Origin: Alteromonas abrolhosensis
GTDB taxonomy: Bacteria; Pseudomonadota; Gammaproteobacteria; Enterobacterales; Alteromonadaceae
Length of the DNA: 64,000 nucleotides
Direction: 5' to 3'
NCBI RefSeq assembly: GCF_001953635.1
Contig: NZ_MEJH01000004.1
Span: 186,001 to 250,000, forward strand
Part shown: positions 45,855-55,383 of the stretch, piece by piece
Position numbering within the stretch: position 1 is the first letter of the stretch
Layout of the letters: every line of letters begins with the position of its first letter
Notes under the pieces: generated by a model
Database searches by the model: none
The model's input: the letters and a program-made list of their open reading frames with translations, nothing else
Told to the model about the DNA's origin: nothing
Position numbers and translations under genes: made by a program

Positions 45855-46970
45855 CTAATTTGATGAGTGAGGTGTAGAGCTCAGGGATGAAAAATCACAC
45901 ACGCGGTCTCTACCATTGTCTTTAGCATAGTAAAGCGCTTGGTCTGCGCGACGTACGGCGCAGGAAATATCGATGGCGGGGGTTACTTCGCTTACGCCAA
46001 AGCTGCTAGTGACGTGAATTTCTTTGCCATTGATATTAAGTGGGGCCTTGTTTAAGCACTCTCGGATATTTTCTAATGCATTTACCGCACCCGCCTCATC
46101 AGTATCGGTAAAGATAAACATAAATTCTTCTCCACCCCACCGCGCGAGAATGTCTTGCCCGCGAAGTCGCGAACTGAAGACCTTGGATATCTGGCGAAGT
46201 ACTTCGTCACCTTGTTCATGACCCAAGGTGTCGTTGATACTTTTAAAGCGGTCGATATCAGCAATGGCTACCGAAAAAGTACGCTTGCCTCTTAGCATTC
46301 TTGCATATTCACGGTCTAGGCACTGTTGCGCACCACGTCGGTTTAATAACTGGGTTAGGTGATCGTGTTTTGCCTGGCGTTCAAACTGTTCACTTAAATA
46401 AAGCGCGGTGTCGTAACTTTTTTGTCTACTGTACTCATAAAACGCCGACAGAAATGAAACGGTTAAAAATGAATAGAGTAAGCGCGTTTTAAAAGCGTAG
46501 GTGTAGCTTGCAATAAACGATGGGGCGTCGATGCCAAACAGAACTATGGCACACACTAGGGTATAAGCGATGAGCGCGATGAGCCCCCGCACAAAACCAG
46601 CGAAAAACATGGTGACAGGTGGTACCAGGTATATCCAAAGCGGGCCGGTATTGTCTTTACCTCCGGTAATAAGCAATAAAAGAGTTAGCACCATTAAGCA
46701 GATGATAAGCAGCGTGATAGACCACGTGCGTGCTTTGGCTGACGCAAATCGCACTTGAAGTCGTTGTGAAATGGCAAATACCACGCTAGCTGTGTAGAGC
46801 GTAGAAGAGAGGGAATATTCTCCGTCAATAAACGCCCGAGTGCCGAGCAAAAACGTAATAGACATGCCTACTGCCGCAAATAGGTTTACCACCATAATGC
46901 GCCTGTTGGTTTCGTCCTTATAATGGCGACTCACACCGCTAAATACGTATTGCTTAAGAGAACCGAACAT
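45855..46970 (-). CDS. membrane diguanylate cyclase co-located with pqiABC
   Basis: A 371-residue protein. Six membrane helices fill about 25-185 (no periplasmic domain of note), then a GGDEF domain (about 200-355) with intact GGEEF and an inhibitory site RGQD five residues before it. It should make c-di-GMP. It starts 8 bases after pqiC, so it is probably the last gene of the pqiABC operon. What the membrane part senses is unknown. Confidence 0.9.
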   Translation of the reverse strand: MFGSLKQYVFSGVSRHYKDETNRRIMVVNLFAAVGMSITFLLGTRAFIDGEYSLSSTLYTASVVFAISQRLQVRFASAKARTWSITLLIICLMVLTLLLLITGGKDNTGPLWIYLVPPVTMFFAGFVRGLIALIAYTLVCAIVLFGIDAPSFIASYTYAFKTRLLYSFLTVSFLSAFYEYSRQKSYDTALYLSEQFERQAKHDHLTQLLNRRGAQQCLDREYARMLRGKRTFSVAIADIDRFKSINDTLGHEQGDEVLRQISKVFSSRLRGQDILARWGGEEFMFIFTDTDEAGAVNALENIRECLNKAPLNINGKEIHVTSSFGVSEVTPAIDISCAVRRADQALYYAKDNGRDRVCDFSSLSSTPHSSN

Positions 46971-46978
46971 CGCTAAGC

Positions 46979-47581
46979 CTAAGGTTTAAGCGTTTTGCTA
47001 ATGTCTTTAGCGAGTTGATGGATAGTGTTTCTCATTGCTTTTATGCTTGAAGAAAAGCCGTCATCTTCAAGGGGAGTTTTAAATACGAATGGGTATGTCA
47101 GGCTTTTGCCACCGACGCGAGTAACTACGTATTGTCCAGACAGAATTACTTCCCCTTCGTAGGTACTAACAAAGTCATTAATGTGCAAAGCCATGTGAAT
47201 TGCCTCTTCACTAGCATAGTGGTCGGGGCGAAGAAGTGACACATTTTGAGAAGTTAATGCACTGGTCAATGCTTTGGTTAGTCCTTCGTCTACCGGTTCG
47301 GCCCATAAATGACTGGTTGAAATGTGAAGATTTGTATCGCTGGTCTGATACACGAGACCGCGATGTTTTAAATATTCAGGAAGCGTGATTTTGTCTAGCA
47401 CTACAGATGTTGTCTCTTGTGCCGCGTACGGGGTGTCACCTGTGGTATGCAGTAGATAGTATGTCAGTGAGCGAGGTGCACTACTGCACGCCGATAACAA
47501 ACACGCACTAAGTGCGAATACGCCGATAAACAGTACTTTCGCTGTCGATAGGGAAGGGAAGACGTTAAACTGTTTTATCAT
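46979..47581 (-). CDS. pqiC: PqiC-like outer-membrane lipoprotein
   Basis: ABC-type transport auxiliary lipoprotein of about 200 residues. The lipobox is LLSAC; RSLTYYLLHT follows, as in PqiC/YmbA. PqiC forms a ring that receives the PqiB channel at the outer membrane. I start at ATG 47581, 9 bases after AAAGGA; an ATG 18 bases earlier has no usable ribosome site. It lies 125 bases after pqiB. Confidence 0.88.
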   Translation of the reverse strand: MIKQFNVFPSLSTAKVLFIGVFALSACLLSACSSAPRSLTYYLLHTTGDTPYAAQETTSVVLDKITLPEYLKHRGLVYQTSDTNLHISTSHLWAEPVDEGLTKALTSALTSQNVSLLRPDHYASEEAIHMALHINDFVSTYEGEVILSGQYVVTRVGGKSLTYPFVFKTPLEDDGFSSSIKAMRNTIHQLAKDISKTLKP

Positions 47582-47706
47582 TCTATTTATTCCTTTCATC
47601 CTTGTTTAGGGATGTCTCACTACGCCATATTATTAACATTTAAGTGCGCTCACTCTCTACGCTACTTTCGATGAAAAAATGCATAGTTTTTATTAGTTTC
47701 TTCAAT

Positions 47707-49359
47707 TCAATTTTTAGCTCTAGGCTGAATGTCGGCCTCGCTATCCTTAGAAAATATCAAACTGTTTGGCGATTGATTTAGCTTTAGCAGTAAGGGTTGA
47801 ATATTACGCATGGTTTCCTGTAACGCATCAACCGTTTCCTTTATCTCAGATTTATTAAAGCCACCTTCGCTATAATTTTTCAACAAGCCATCAAGGCTAA
47901 CAAGAACTTGATTCAGGTTGCTATTAAGTGCTTTTGCATCGATATCGGCGATAAGTAGGTCAAAGTCACTGCTAGCGGTTTCCACTGACTCTGCGGCTAA
48001 GCGCATGTCTTCAACAGCTAGCTGCACATTCTCGACCATTTCCTTAAGCGGTAGCTGGTTGATTTTATCTAAAATGGCATCGGCTTTTTGTGTTAACTGC
48101 GTAAACTCGTTACTCACAGTAGGAATGACTTCATAACCGTTAATTACTTCTATTTGACTGGTGTAGTCTGCATCGGGTACATGCTGTAAATCAACGTACA
48201 AGCCACCGGTTAAAACATTGCCCATGCGTAACGACGCCCGAAGATCTCTCTCAAGCCAGTTTCTAATCGTTTGCTTTATCGCGTTTAGGCCTTCTTTGGT
48301 ATCTGGCTGTCTTGCCTTGCCGGGATAAATATTAATAAGTACGGGGATAGGATAGCCACGCTCTAGAATACTCCCTTCAACAGCAGGGAAAGAGTTAATT
48401 GCCGTTACATTGCCAATTTCAATTCCACGGTATTCTACAGGGGCGCCAACGGTCAGGCCTCTAACGCTCTCATCAATGAGTAACAGATATTCTGCTGCCA
48501 CCTTGTAGCGAGCATCTGACGCTGATGTGCTGTCGCCATAAATAGTAAAGAAAGCGTTATCGAGCACTTGCTCGCCCTTAGGTACGCCATCGGGAATTCC
48601 AAAGGTAATACCGTTTGCCAACAATGTTTCCAAGCTTCCCGTTTCGACGCTTACTCCATTAGATTCAAGTAATAACTTAACGCCACTGACATCCCAAAAG
48701 CGTGTCGTGTTAGTTATGAGCTTGTGGTAGGGCGCTTCGATAAATGCATCGTAATACACAACGCGCTCTTCAATATTAAATGTGGCGTCTTCAAATTCAC
48801 CAACCTTGAAGCCCTTGTAGATAATAGGGTCGCCAGGTTTATAGGCAAACTCATCATCGCTTTTAAGCATAACGTGCAGTCCAGGTGTGCCGGGAGGGGT
48901 GACAGGCGGACGTTCTAGTGCTTTGAAATGTAGTTGTTCTTTACCTTTGTCATGGGCCGACATAGCAATATAACTGCCAGATAAAAGCGTGTTGAGCCCT
49001 GATACTTCGGAAAAACTTATTCGGGGAGCGACGACCCAGAACTTTGCATTTTCATTAAGAAGGTGAGCGGCGCTTGCGTCAATTCTGGCGGTGACAAGGA
49101 CGCCATCTAAATCAGGCTTGAGCGTTATTTTCTTTACTTGTCCAATATCCAAGTCACGCACTTTTATAGGAGTTTTGTTTACTTCGATACCGGTAGCCGA
49201 GTGTAACTCTATCGTTATTAGAGGGCCCTGATTTTTCCACTGGTAATAAACCATCCAGCCACCGATAACAATAACAAGGATGGGAATAATCCAAATACGA
49301 GAAATGGATGAGGTCGGCTTGACCTTTGCTTCGTTAATGTTCGGATCGTCTGTGGTCAT
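47707..49359 (-). CDS. pqiB: intermembrane transport protein PqiB (MCE family)
   Basis: About 550 residues: one membrane helix (about 22-42) and three MCE/MlaD domains (starts near GPLITIELHSATGIEV, PGLHVMLKSDDEFAYKPG, and YLLLIDESVRGLTVGAPVEY), then a long coiled coil with hydrophobic repeats. MCE rings stack into a tube that spans the periplasm and moves lipids between membranes. ATG 49359 overlaps the pqiA stop as ATGA, so the frame open to 49383 is not needed. Confidence 0.93.
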   Translation of the reverse strand: MTTDDPNINEAKVKPTSSISRIWIIPILVIVIGGWMVYYQWKNQGPLITIELHSATGIEVNKTPIKVRDLDIGQVKKITLKPDLDGVLVTARIDASAAHLLNENAKFWVVAPRISFSEVSGLNTLLSGSYIAMSAHDKGKEQLHFKALERPPVTPPGTPGLHVMLKSDDEFAYKPGDPIIYKGFKVGEFEDATFNIEERVVYYDAFIEAPYHKLITNTTRFWDVSGVKLLLESNGVSVETGSLETLLANGITFGIPDGVPKGEQVLDNAFFTIYGDSTSASDARYKVAAEYLLLIDESVRGLTVGAPVEYRGIEIGNVTAINSFPAVEGSILERGYPIPVLINIYPGKARQPDTKEGLNAIKQTIRNWLERDLRASLRMGNVLTGGLYVDLQHVPDADYTSQIEVINGYEVIPTVSNEFTQLTQKADAILDKINQLPLKEMVENVQLAVEDMRLAAESVETASSDFDLLIADIDAKALNSNLNQVLVSLDGLLKNYSEGGFNKSEIKETVDALQETMRNIQPLLLKLNQSPNSLIFSKDSEADIQPRAKN

Positions 49360-50510
49360 GGTAATTGCTTCCACTGCTGCCAAATTAGCCTCGAGTCAAA
49401 CGTCATCGCGGCTATCATCGTTACAAATACAACGGCACAAAAGGCAAGTGCCGCTTGGCCCGGATAAATAGACATGGTGTTCCCCATCTGAATAAGGGAC
49501 ACCAGCACTGCTACAACAAAAACGTCTATCATCGACCAGCGCCCAATCGCTTCGGTGATACGGTAGTAACGTATACGTAATTGTTTTGAAGTGGTTTTCT
49601 CTCGCTGTACGGAAAAATTCAGCCAAGCAAGAATGACAATTTTCGCTACAGGCACCACCACGCTGGCAATAAGAATAATGATCGCGACAGGGTACGAGCC
49701 AGACTCCCATAGCGAAATAACACCACCAATGATGGTATTCGGTGTTTCTTGCCCGAAAAATTCAGTATACATAATTGGTAATACATTCGCAGGAATATAT
49801 AAGATACAGGCGGTTACCAACAGTGCCCACGTGCGTTGAATACTTTCTTTCGCCTGCGCTTCGCCAAGCGGCTTAGGTTGTGGAGGCTGCCCTTGAGATA
49901 ACCACATAGCGTAGCGTGTAGGGTCGAATTGGGATATACATAGTGCGGTGAACGCTGAAAAACCAATAAAAGCGTAGAAGGATAACCCGATAGAAACATC
50001 GGCCAGTTCGGTAATTTTAATCAAGCTCACTAAGGTACCGACAAGAAAGATTTCAGCCATGCTCCATGGTAAGAGCGCTTTTACTAGCTTGAACAACCTG
50101 GGCAAGTAAAAGGGGCGGCGGTTTTGCAACTGAGCTAATGACAACAGTAACATCCCTGCTAATACCATTCCGGGCAGTAATAGCGTCGCTAAAGTGGTTA
50201 TTATGGCTAATGATAAATAGTCGTTTTCGATGAGTACTGTAATGCCGGTGGGCAAATCTATACTGTGTTTTTGGCCGCTCGCTTTAAATGTTAGAAAATT
50301 AAAGGGCAAAGAGAGCAGTAAAAAAATAATAGCACTGAAGGTATAAGCGAGTAAGTTTTCGCTCGCGCCATTTCGATGGGATATTAGCGTGTGGTTACAT
50401 ACTGGGCACACGGCCCGTTGCCTGTGTGCTAGGGCGGGAATGTGTACCTTAGTATGGCATTGCTCACAAACTATAGATAACGTATTAGATTCAGCCATAA
50501 GGTTTTGCAC
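49356..50510 (-). CDS. pqiA: PqiA-like inner-membrane protein
   Basis: A 384-residue protein with two PqiA domains of four helices each. The first is preceded by a zinc ribbon with Cys pairs at about 15/18 and 35/38 (CEQCH, CPVCNH). The second domain starts after a Pro/Gln-rich linker (SQGQPPQPKPLGEAQ) and has no Cys pairs, unlike E. coli PqiA. It works with PqiB in envelope lipid transport. GTG 50510 has AAGAAG upstream; an ATG four codons later is the alternative. Confidence 0.9.
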   Translation of the reverse strand: MQNLMAESNTLSIVCEQCHTKVHIPALAHRQRAVCPVCNHTLISHRNGASENLLAYTFSAIIFLLLSLPFNFLTFKASGQKHSIDLPTGITVLIENDYLSLAIITTLATLLLPGMVLAGMLLLSLAQLQNRRPFYLPRLFKLVKALLPWSMAEIFLVGTLVSLIKITELADVSIGLSFYAFIGFSAFTALCISQFDPTRYAMWLSQGQPPQPKPLGEAQAKESIQRTWALLVTACILYIPANVLPIMYTEFFGQETPNTIIGGVISLWESGSYPVAIIILIASVVVPVAKIVILAWLNFSVQREKTTSKQLRIRYYRITEAIGRWSMIDVFVVAVLVSLIQMGNTMSIYPGQAALAFCAVVFVTMIAAMTFDSRLIWQQWKQLP

Positions 50511-50662
50511 GCTACTTCTTGTATGTTCGTTGTATGATAGTTAGCAGCCTAAATGTATAACCCGTTGATTTTTAGAACCAACAGCATAGCTTATTGCGGT
50601 CACGTCGGGAAGTAAAGCCAGTCGTATTTAGAAGTATAACAACAATAATTGACGATTAAATA

Positions 50663-51682
50663 ATGGAAACAACAAACTACATTCGCAACGTTTATGAAAA
50701 AGTAAAGAAGCAAGGAAGCCGTTTATTTTTGAAAAGGCGAATTGGCTTTTTACGGTTTTGGGTGAGTATCACCTTCGCCCAGCGGTGTTATTTTCTGGCA
50801 ACCAGCATGCTTCTTATACAGCTGCTCTTGAATATAGAAAGTGGTTTGTTCGAAGCTATCATGTTTGGTTTTGCGCTTGTTGGTATTGTTAGTGAAACCT
50901 GGCCTAAGTTCATGGTGCTTTGGAATAGCTTGCCCGGGAAAGCGGTTATCTTGTTCGTTTACGCCATTATCGCTAACTTTGCGCTAGCTTCTGCCAGTGG
51001 CATGGTGAATAGCATAACCGGTGTGTCTGCGAGCGCGTTACCTTATAGCCATAATTTCGCACTAATTCTAATGGTGCCTAGCTGGTTTTTCGTTACCACG
51101 TTAATGGCGCTAGTCGGCGGCATGCTGGTAATTTTTGTTTATTTGTTTTTCTTATTACTGCTTAAGCCTTTTGGTGTTCAAAGGTTGTGGCACCAACCCG
51201 GATATCGTTTTGTGTTATCCACTGCCGTAGCGAGGTTTGTTTGGACGCTGGGGGTTGCCCTGCAACTTGGCATTTTAGCAGGGCAAGTTGGGTTACTTTC
51301 TGAATTCAGTAGCGATAGTGCTAACCCGTTAATAACGATAGAAGAAACTGAAAATAAGCGTGAGAACAGTGAATCGCAACTTACAGAGGAACAAGCTGAA
51401 GATGTTTCTGAACTAGAAAGAGATTTAACTAAACTTTTAACTAACGCCAAACAAAAGAGCGTTGATTACAAAAAAGCGCAGCGTCAGGCACTGGCAAATT
51501 TTATCTATGAATTTGAAGCAGACTCGCGATCTCGTTGTGCTCATCCAGAAGGAACCCGCGTTATAGAGCTTAATGATTACGAAATTCTGCAGATTGAAAA
51601 GACAGCGGACGCAGCGGAAGGCTTTGTATACAAGGTTGAGCCCTGTCGTTCAGCTGCCATTGGTCTTTCCATAAACCCGTAA
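50663..51682 (+). CDS. unknown multi-helix membrane protein
   Basis: A 339-residue protein I do not recognise. Four or five predicted helices lie at about 40-75, 90-115, 130-165 and 185-215. A charged helical stretch (about 225-275) is followed by a small domain with two Cys (RCAHPEGTRVIEL and KVEPCRSAAIG) that could form a disulfide, suggesting the C-terminus is in the periplasm. It is divergent from pqiA and ends before a shared terminator with asnS. No function can be inferred. Confidence 0.75.
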   Translation: METTNYIRNVYEKVKKQGSRLFLKRRIGFLRFWVSITFAQRCYFLATSMLLIQLLLNIESGLFEAIMFGFALVGIVSETWPKFMVLWNSLPGKAVILFVYAIIANFALASASGMVNSITGVSASALPYSHNFALILMVPSWFFVTTLMALVGGMLVIFVYLFFLLLLKPFGVQRLWHQPGYRFVLSTAVARFVWTLGVALQLGILAGQVGLLSEFSSDSANPLITIEETENKRENSESQLTEEQAEDVSELERDLTKLLTNAKQKSVDYKKAQRQALANFIYEFEADSRSRCAHPEGTRVIELNDYEILQIEKTADAAEGFVYKVEPCRSAAIGLSINP

Positions 51683-51720
51683 GGTTTTGTCGAGTTAGAT
51701 TAAGCGTAAAAGACAAAAGA

Positions 51721-51756
51721 AAAAGCCCGCCTACAGATGTCTGCAGGCGGGCTTTT
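51721..51756. terminator. bidirectional terminator before asnS end
   Basis: A 16-bp stem with one mismatch pairs 51721-51736 with 51741-51756 around an ATGT loop, with A and T runs on the two sides. It ends both the membrane-protein gene and asnS. Confidence 0.9.
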
Positions 51757-51773
51757 CAATGAAGTTGGCAAGT

Positions 51774-53171
51774 TTAGAAGCTAGCGTTGCCTGGTGTACG
51801 TGGGAATGGGATCACGTCACGTACGTTTTGCATGCCGGTTACGTATGCTACAAGACGCTCGAAACCAAGACCGAAACCTGAGTGAGGTACGGTGCCGTAG
51901 CGGCGAAGGTCGCGGTACCACGCGTAGTCTTCTTTCGATAGACCCATTTCGTCAAGGCGTGCATCGAATACGTCTAGGCGTTCTTCACGCTGTGAACCAC
52001 CGATGATTTCACCGATTCCTGGCGCAAGTACGTCCATAGCTGCAACTGTTTTACCGTCATCGTTAATGCGCATGTAGAACGCCTTAATGTCTTTCGGGTA
52101 GTTTTGCATAATAATTGGCGCACCGACGTGCTCTTCAGCAAGGTAGCGCTCATGCTCAGAAGATAAATCGATACCCCATTCAACAGGGAACTCGAATTCT
52201 TTGCCGCAGTTTTGCAGAATTTCGATAGCGTCTGTGTAGTCCATGCGAACAAAGTCAGAGCTTACTAACTTTTCTAAACGCTCAATGGCGTCTTTCTTAA
52301 TACGCTGAGCAAAGAACGCCATGTCATCAGGCAGCTCTTCAAGCACGGCCTTACACACATATTTCAGCATGTCTTCCGCTAGTTGCGCTACGTCTTTCAA
52401 TTCAGCAAACGCCACTTCAGGCTCAATCATCCAAAACTCGGCGAGGTGACGAGACGTGTTTGAGTTCTCTGCACGGAACGTAGGTCCAAAGGTGTATACC
52501 TTAGACATAGCTGTACAATATGTTTCAACGTTAAGCTGACCTGATACCGTTAGGTAGGTTTCCTTGCCGAAGAAATCTTCTGAGTAGTCAACATTGCCTT
52601 TGTCGTCGCGTGGAAGGTTCATCATATCAAGCGTTGATACGCGGAACATTTCACCTGCACCTTCTGTATCGCTAGCCGTTAGAATTGGCGTAGAGATCCA
52701 GAAGTAACCTTTCTCATGGAAAAAGCGGTGAATGGCCTGCGACAAACAGTTGCGAACGCGGGTTACCGCGCCGATAACGTTAGTGCGAGGGCGTAGGTGC
52801 GCATATTCGCGAAGGTACTCAATGCTGTGGCGTTTAGCTGCCATTGGGTATGTATCAGGGTTTTCTACCCAACCTAAAATTTCAACATCAGTTGCGTCAA
52901 TTTCAACGGCTTGGCCTTGGCCCTGAGACTCTTTCACTGTACCGGTAACCGATAATGAGCAGCCTGCTGTTAAGCGCTGAATGTCGGCATAATTTGACAG
53001 AGAATTTAGCGCAATAACTTGTACAGGATCGAAGCAACTACCGTCGTGTAGTGCAATAAATGATAACCCCGCTTTAGAGTCGCGGCGTGTTCTTACCCAA
53101 CCCTTTACGGTTACCGATTCGCCAACGGCGTACTTACCTTTAAGTACGTCAACTACGGGCGCATGCGTCAT
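51774..53171 (-). CDS. asnS: asparagine--tRNA ligase
   Basis: Class II synthetase of 465 residues. It has an N-terminal OB fold ([20 protein letters not shown]), motif 2 with [21 protein letters not shown] split over about 230-250, and motif 3 in [20 protein letters not shown] precedes ATG 53171. With aspS in the same window it shows that Asn-tRNA is charged directly. Confidence 0.97.
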   Translation of the reverse strand: MTHAPVVDVLKGKYAVGESVTVKGWVRTRRDSKAGLSFIALHDGSCFDPVQVIALNSLSNYADIQRLTAGCSLSVTGTVKESQGQGQAVEIDATDVEILGWVENPDTYPMAAKRHSIEYLREYAHLRPRTNVIGAVTRVRNCLSQAIHRFFHEKGYFWISTPILTASDTEGAGEMFRVSTLDMMNLPRDDKGNVDYSEDFFGKETYLTVSGQLNVETYCTAMSKVYTFGPTFRAENSNTSRHLAEFWMIEPEVAFAELKDVAQLAEDMLKYVCKAVLEELPDDMAFFAQRIKKDAIERLEKLVSSDFVRMDYTDAIEILQNCGKEFEFPVEWGIDLSSEHERYLAEEHVGAPIIMQNYPKDIKAFYMRINDDGKTVAAMDVLAPGIGEIIGGSQREERLDVFDARLDEMGLSKEDYAWYRDLRRYGTVPHSGFGLGFERLVAYVTGMQNVRDVIPFPRTPGNASF

Positions 53172-53496
53172 GTTAATTTCTCCGTCTTACTAATTTTATG
53201 TTGTTGCTTACTATTGAGTCATTTTCAACAACACAGTGCATTAAACTGTGAATGAAAAAATGCACTAAAATTTGCTTTATGGTCAATGTTTTTGGATTGC
53301 CATGCCGATAACTAACTAGAATCTATAATCGCTTTTTGCTTTTCAAAAAAGGCTTTTCGCAATTCGCTTAGCGCCAATGTTAGCAAAATACAGATCGAAA
53401 CATGACTTGGTGATGTAAAAATAACCAATGAAATACAATCCAATAGCACGCTAGTATACCCAACAAAAAGCGGGATGCCAGAAAACAGAGTGACAA

Positions 53497-53985
53497 ATGG
53501 GAAATAAAAATGATTCAAGCACGCCAGTGCCACAGCAAGCCCCAGAATCAAGTGCTACGCAAAGTGACACAAGGCGTTCTAGCGATACTGAAAATGAGAG
53601 AAGTTCTATGACTTACGAGCAACTTGCCGAGCGACGTTCAACGCCTCGTTCTAAAACGCCATTTTACAAGGTCATGCTTGCACTAAATATCGTTGGCTGG
53701 GTAGGGATGGTCGTCGTATTAGTGCTATTTCACTATGCGCGCCCAGATTTTATCAGCGGCGTACAGCAATACTGGGGAATAAAAGGCGATACCAGCTGGT
53801 CTGAAAGTCATTTGTCAGCTATGACCATTATGCTGCAGGTATGTTTGGTAGTGAGTTTAGTTAGCATCATTATGCGAGCCAGGAGAAACCGTCGTCAAAG
53901 CGATAGCTTTGGCATAAACCTGTTTATTCTATTTGCGATTGCGGCAATAAGCTTAATTACGTTGGCCACCACACTGGGGCTGTAG
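53497..53985 (+). CDS. small unknown inner-membrane protein
   Basis: Up to 162 residues. A polar Ser/Thr/Gln-rich N-terminus is followed by three predicted helices (about 58-82, 105-125 and 140-160). Not recognised. The start is uncertain: ATG 53497 has no clear ribosome site, while ATG 53608 (MTYEQLAERRS) follows GAGAGAAG closely and would give a 125-residue protein that keeps all the helices. Confidence 0.65.
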   Translation: MGNKNDSSTPVPQQAPESSATQSDTRRSSDTENERSSMTYEQLAERRSTPRSKTPFYKVMLALNIVGWVGMVVVLVLFHYARPDFISGVQQYWGIKGDTSWSESHLSAMTIMLQVCLVVSLVSIIMRARRNRRQSDSFGINLFILFAIAAISLITLATTLGL

Positions 53986-54162
53986 ATTGTCAAAGCTATT
54001 TGCATTTGGAGTTCGAAGACCAAAGGTAAAACAAACAACTCATTGAGCGTAGCGCTTTCGGAAGAACAGCATTTATGTCACTTGACGGTTTAACCTAGGT
54101 ATTCCCATCAAGTGATCAATATGCAAATCATATTTTGCTTACTATTGGCTTTCGGGAATAAT

Positions 54163-55131
54163 TTAAATGAAAGCCGCTTGGATAAGCCAGTACGTATAAG
54201 CCGCGTAGGCCAGCACAAATGCACCACCTTCCAGACGATTTAAACGCCCTTGACGCTTAATGCCAATACAAAATATGAACAGTGCAATGGTGGAGGCGAA
54301 CATTACCATCACATCGCGATAAAAGAACTCAGCGCCCACAGTCATCGGCTGAATAGTGCCTGCAATGCCTACCACTGCAAGTGTGTTAAACATGTTGGAG
54401 CCAATTACATTACCTATTGCTAAGTCATGTTCGCCTTTCTTCACCGCCATTAGCGAGGAAGCCAGCTCTGGCAACGAAGTACCTATTGCAATAACGGTAA
54501 GGCCTATAATGGTATCGCTAACGCCAAAGAAAGTGGCGACTTCTACTGCGCCCCACACCAGCATGCGCGAACTGGCTACAAGCAACAACAGACCTGTAAT
54601 TAGCCACATAACGTGAGTTTTTACCGTACCTTCATTGCTGTTGATTTCTTCATCATATTCGTCGGCAAGGGCGTCTTTGTCGCCTTTCATACCGTGATAG
54701 ATACTCCAAGATAATAAAAGTACGAATAACCCTAATAAAGAAAATGCATCGTCTTTAGAGATACTTAAGTCCCAAACCTGCCAAACGGCAAAGAAAGTAA
54801 TACCCAGTAGAACGGGAAGTTCTTTCTTAATGATTTCGGATTTAACTGCAATTGGACTAATTATCGCAGTTAGACCAAGAATTAATAGGATGTTGGCAAT
54901 GTTAGAACCGTACGCATTACCCAGCGCAATTCCTGAATTGCCCTGAATGGCGGCAAATACAGATACAATGATTTCAGGCGCCGACGTACCAAACCCGATA
55001 ATAAGCATACCGATAAGCAGTGGCGATACACCGAAATGGTTCGCGACCGATGCAGCCCCGCCGACAAATTTCCCTGCACTCCAAAGTAAAATCGGCAATC
55101 CGATTAAAATAGCCAAGCTGGCCAGTAACAT
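54163..55131 (-). CDS. yrbG: calcium/sodium antiporter (YrbG-like)
   Basis: Na+/Ca2+ exchanger-family protein of 322 residues with about ten helices and two inverted alpha repeats: GFGTSAPEIIVSVFAA and AIGTSLPELASSLMAV, whose acidic residues bind the ions. A cytoplasmic loop (about 145-170) is acidic. AAGGAG precedes ATG 55131. In E. coli yrbG sits next to the lptC/kds genes; here it stands alone. Confidence 0.92.
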   Translation of the reverse strand: MLLASLAILIGLPILLWSAGKFVGGAASVANHFGVSPLLIGMLIIGFGTSAPEIIVSVFAAIQGNSGIALGNAYGSNIANILLILGLTAIISPIAVKSEIIKKELPVLLGITFFAVWQVWDLSISKDDAFSLLGLFVLLLSWSIYHGMKGDKDALADEYDEEINSNEGTVKTHVMWLITGLLLLVASSRMLVWGAVEVATFFGVSDTIIGLTVIAIGTSLPELASSLMAVKKGEHDLAIGNVIGSNMFNTLAVVGIAGTIQPMTVGAEFFYRDVMVMFASTIALFIFCIGIKRQGRLNRLEGGAFVLAYAAYTYWLIQAAFI

Positions 55132-55383
55132 ACGTACTCCTTAAACCTTTCGTATCTTGTGCGCTTACCTCAATGTATAGGCAAACTTAATAAACAAAAG
55201 TAGTTTCAATTTTTTCAAATGCACATTAGTTTTTGTTGTCATAACGATGAAAAAAAGCCGTACTGATAATGCTATGCAAATGATGAGTAAAGCGTAAACT
55301 CAGCGCTACTTTAATCGTGTTTGTAAATTGACCAAACACGGCAATAATTTTAACTAACAACACACTATTTAGAAGCGAATTAC

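Noticed and set aside
53312..53551. 79-codon hydrophobic minus-strand frame upstream of the small membrane protein gene
   Set aside because: It starts with TTG, has no clear ribosome site, and overlaps the start of the plus-strand gene. It could be real only if that gene starts at 53608.
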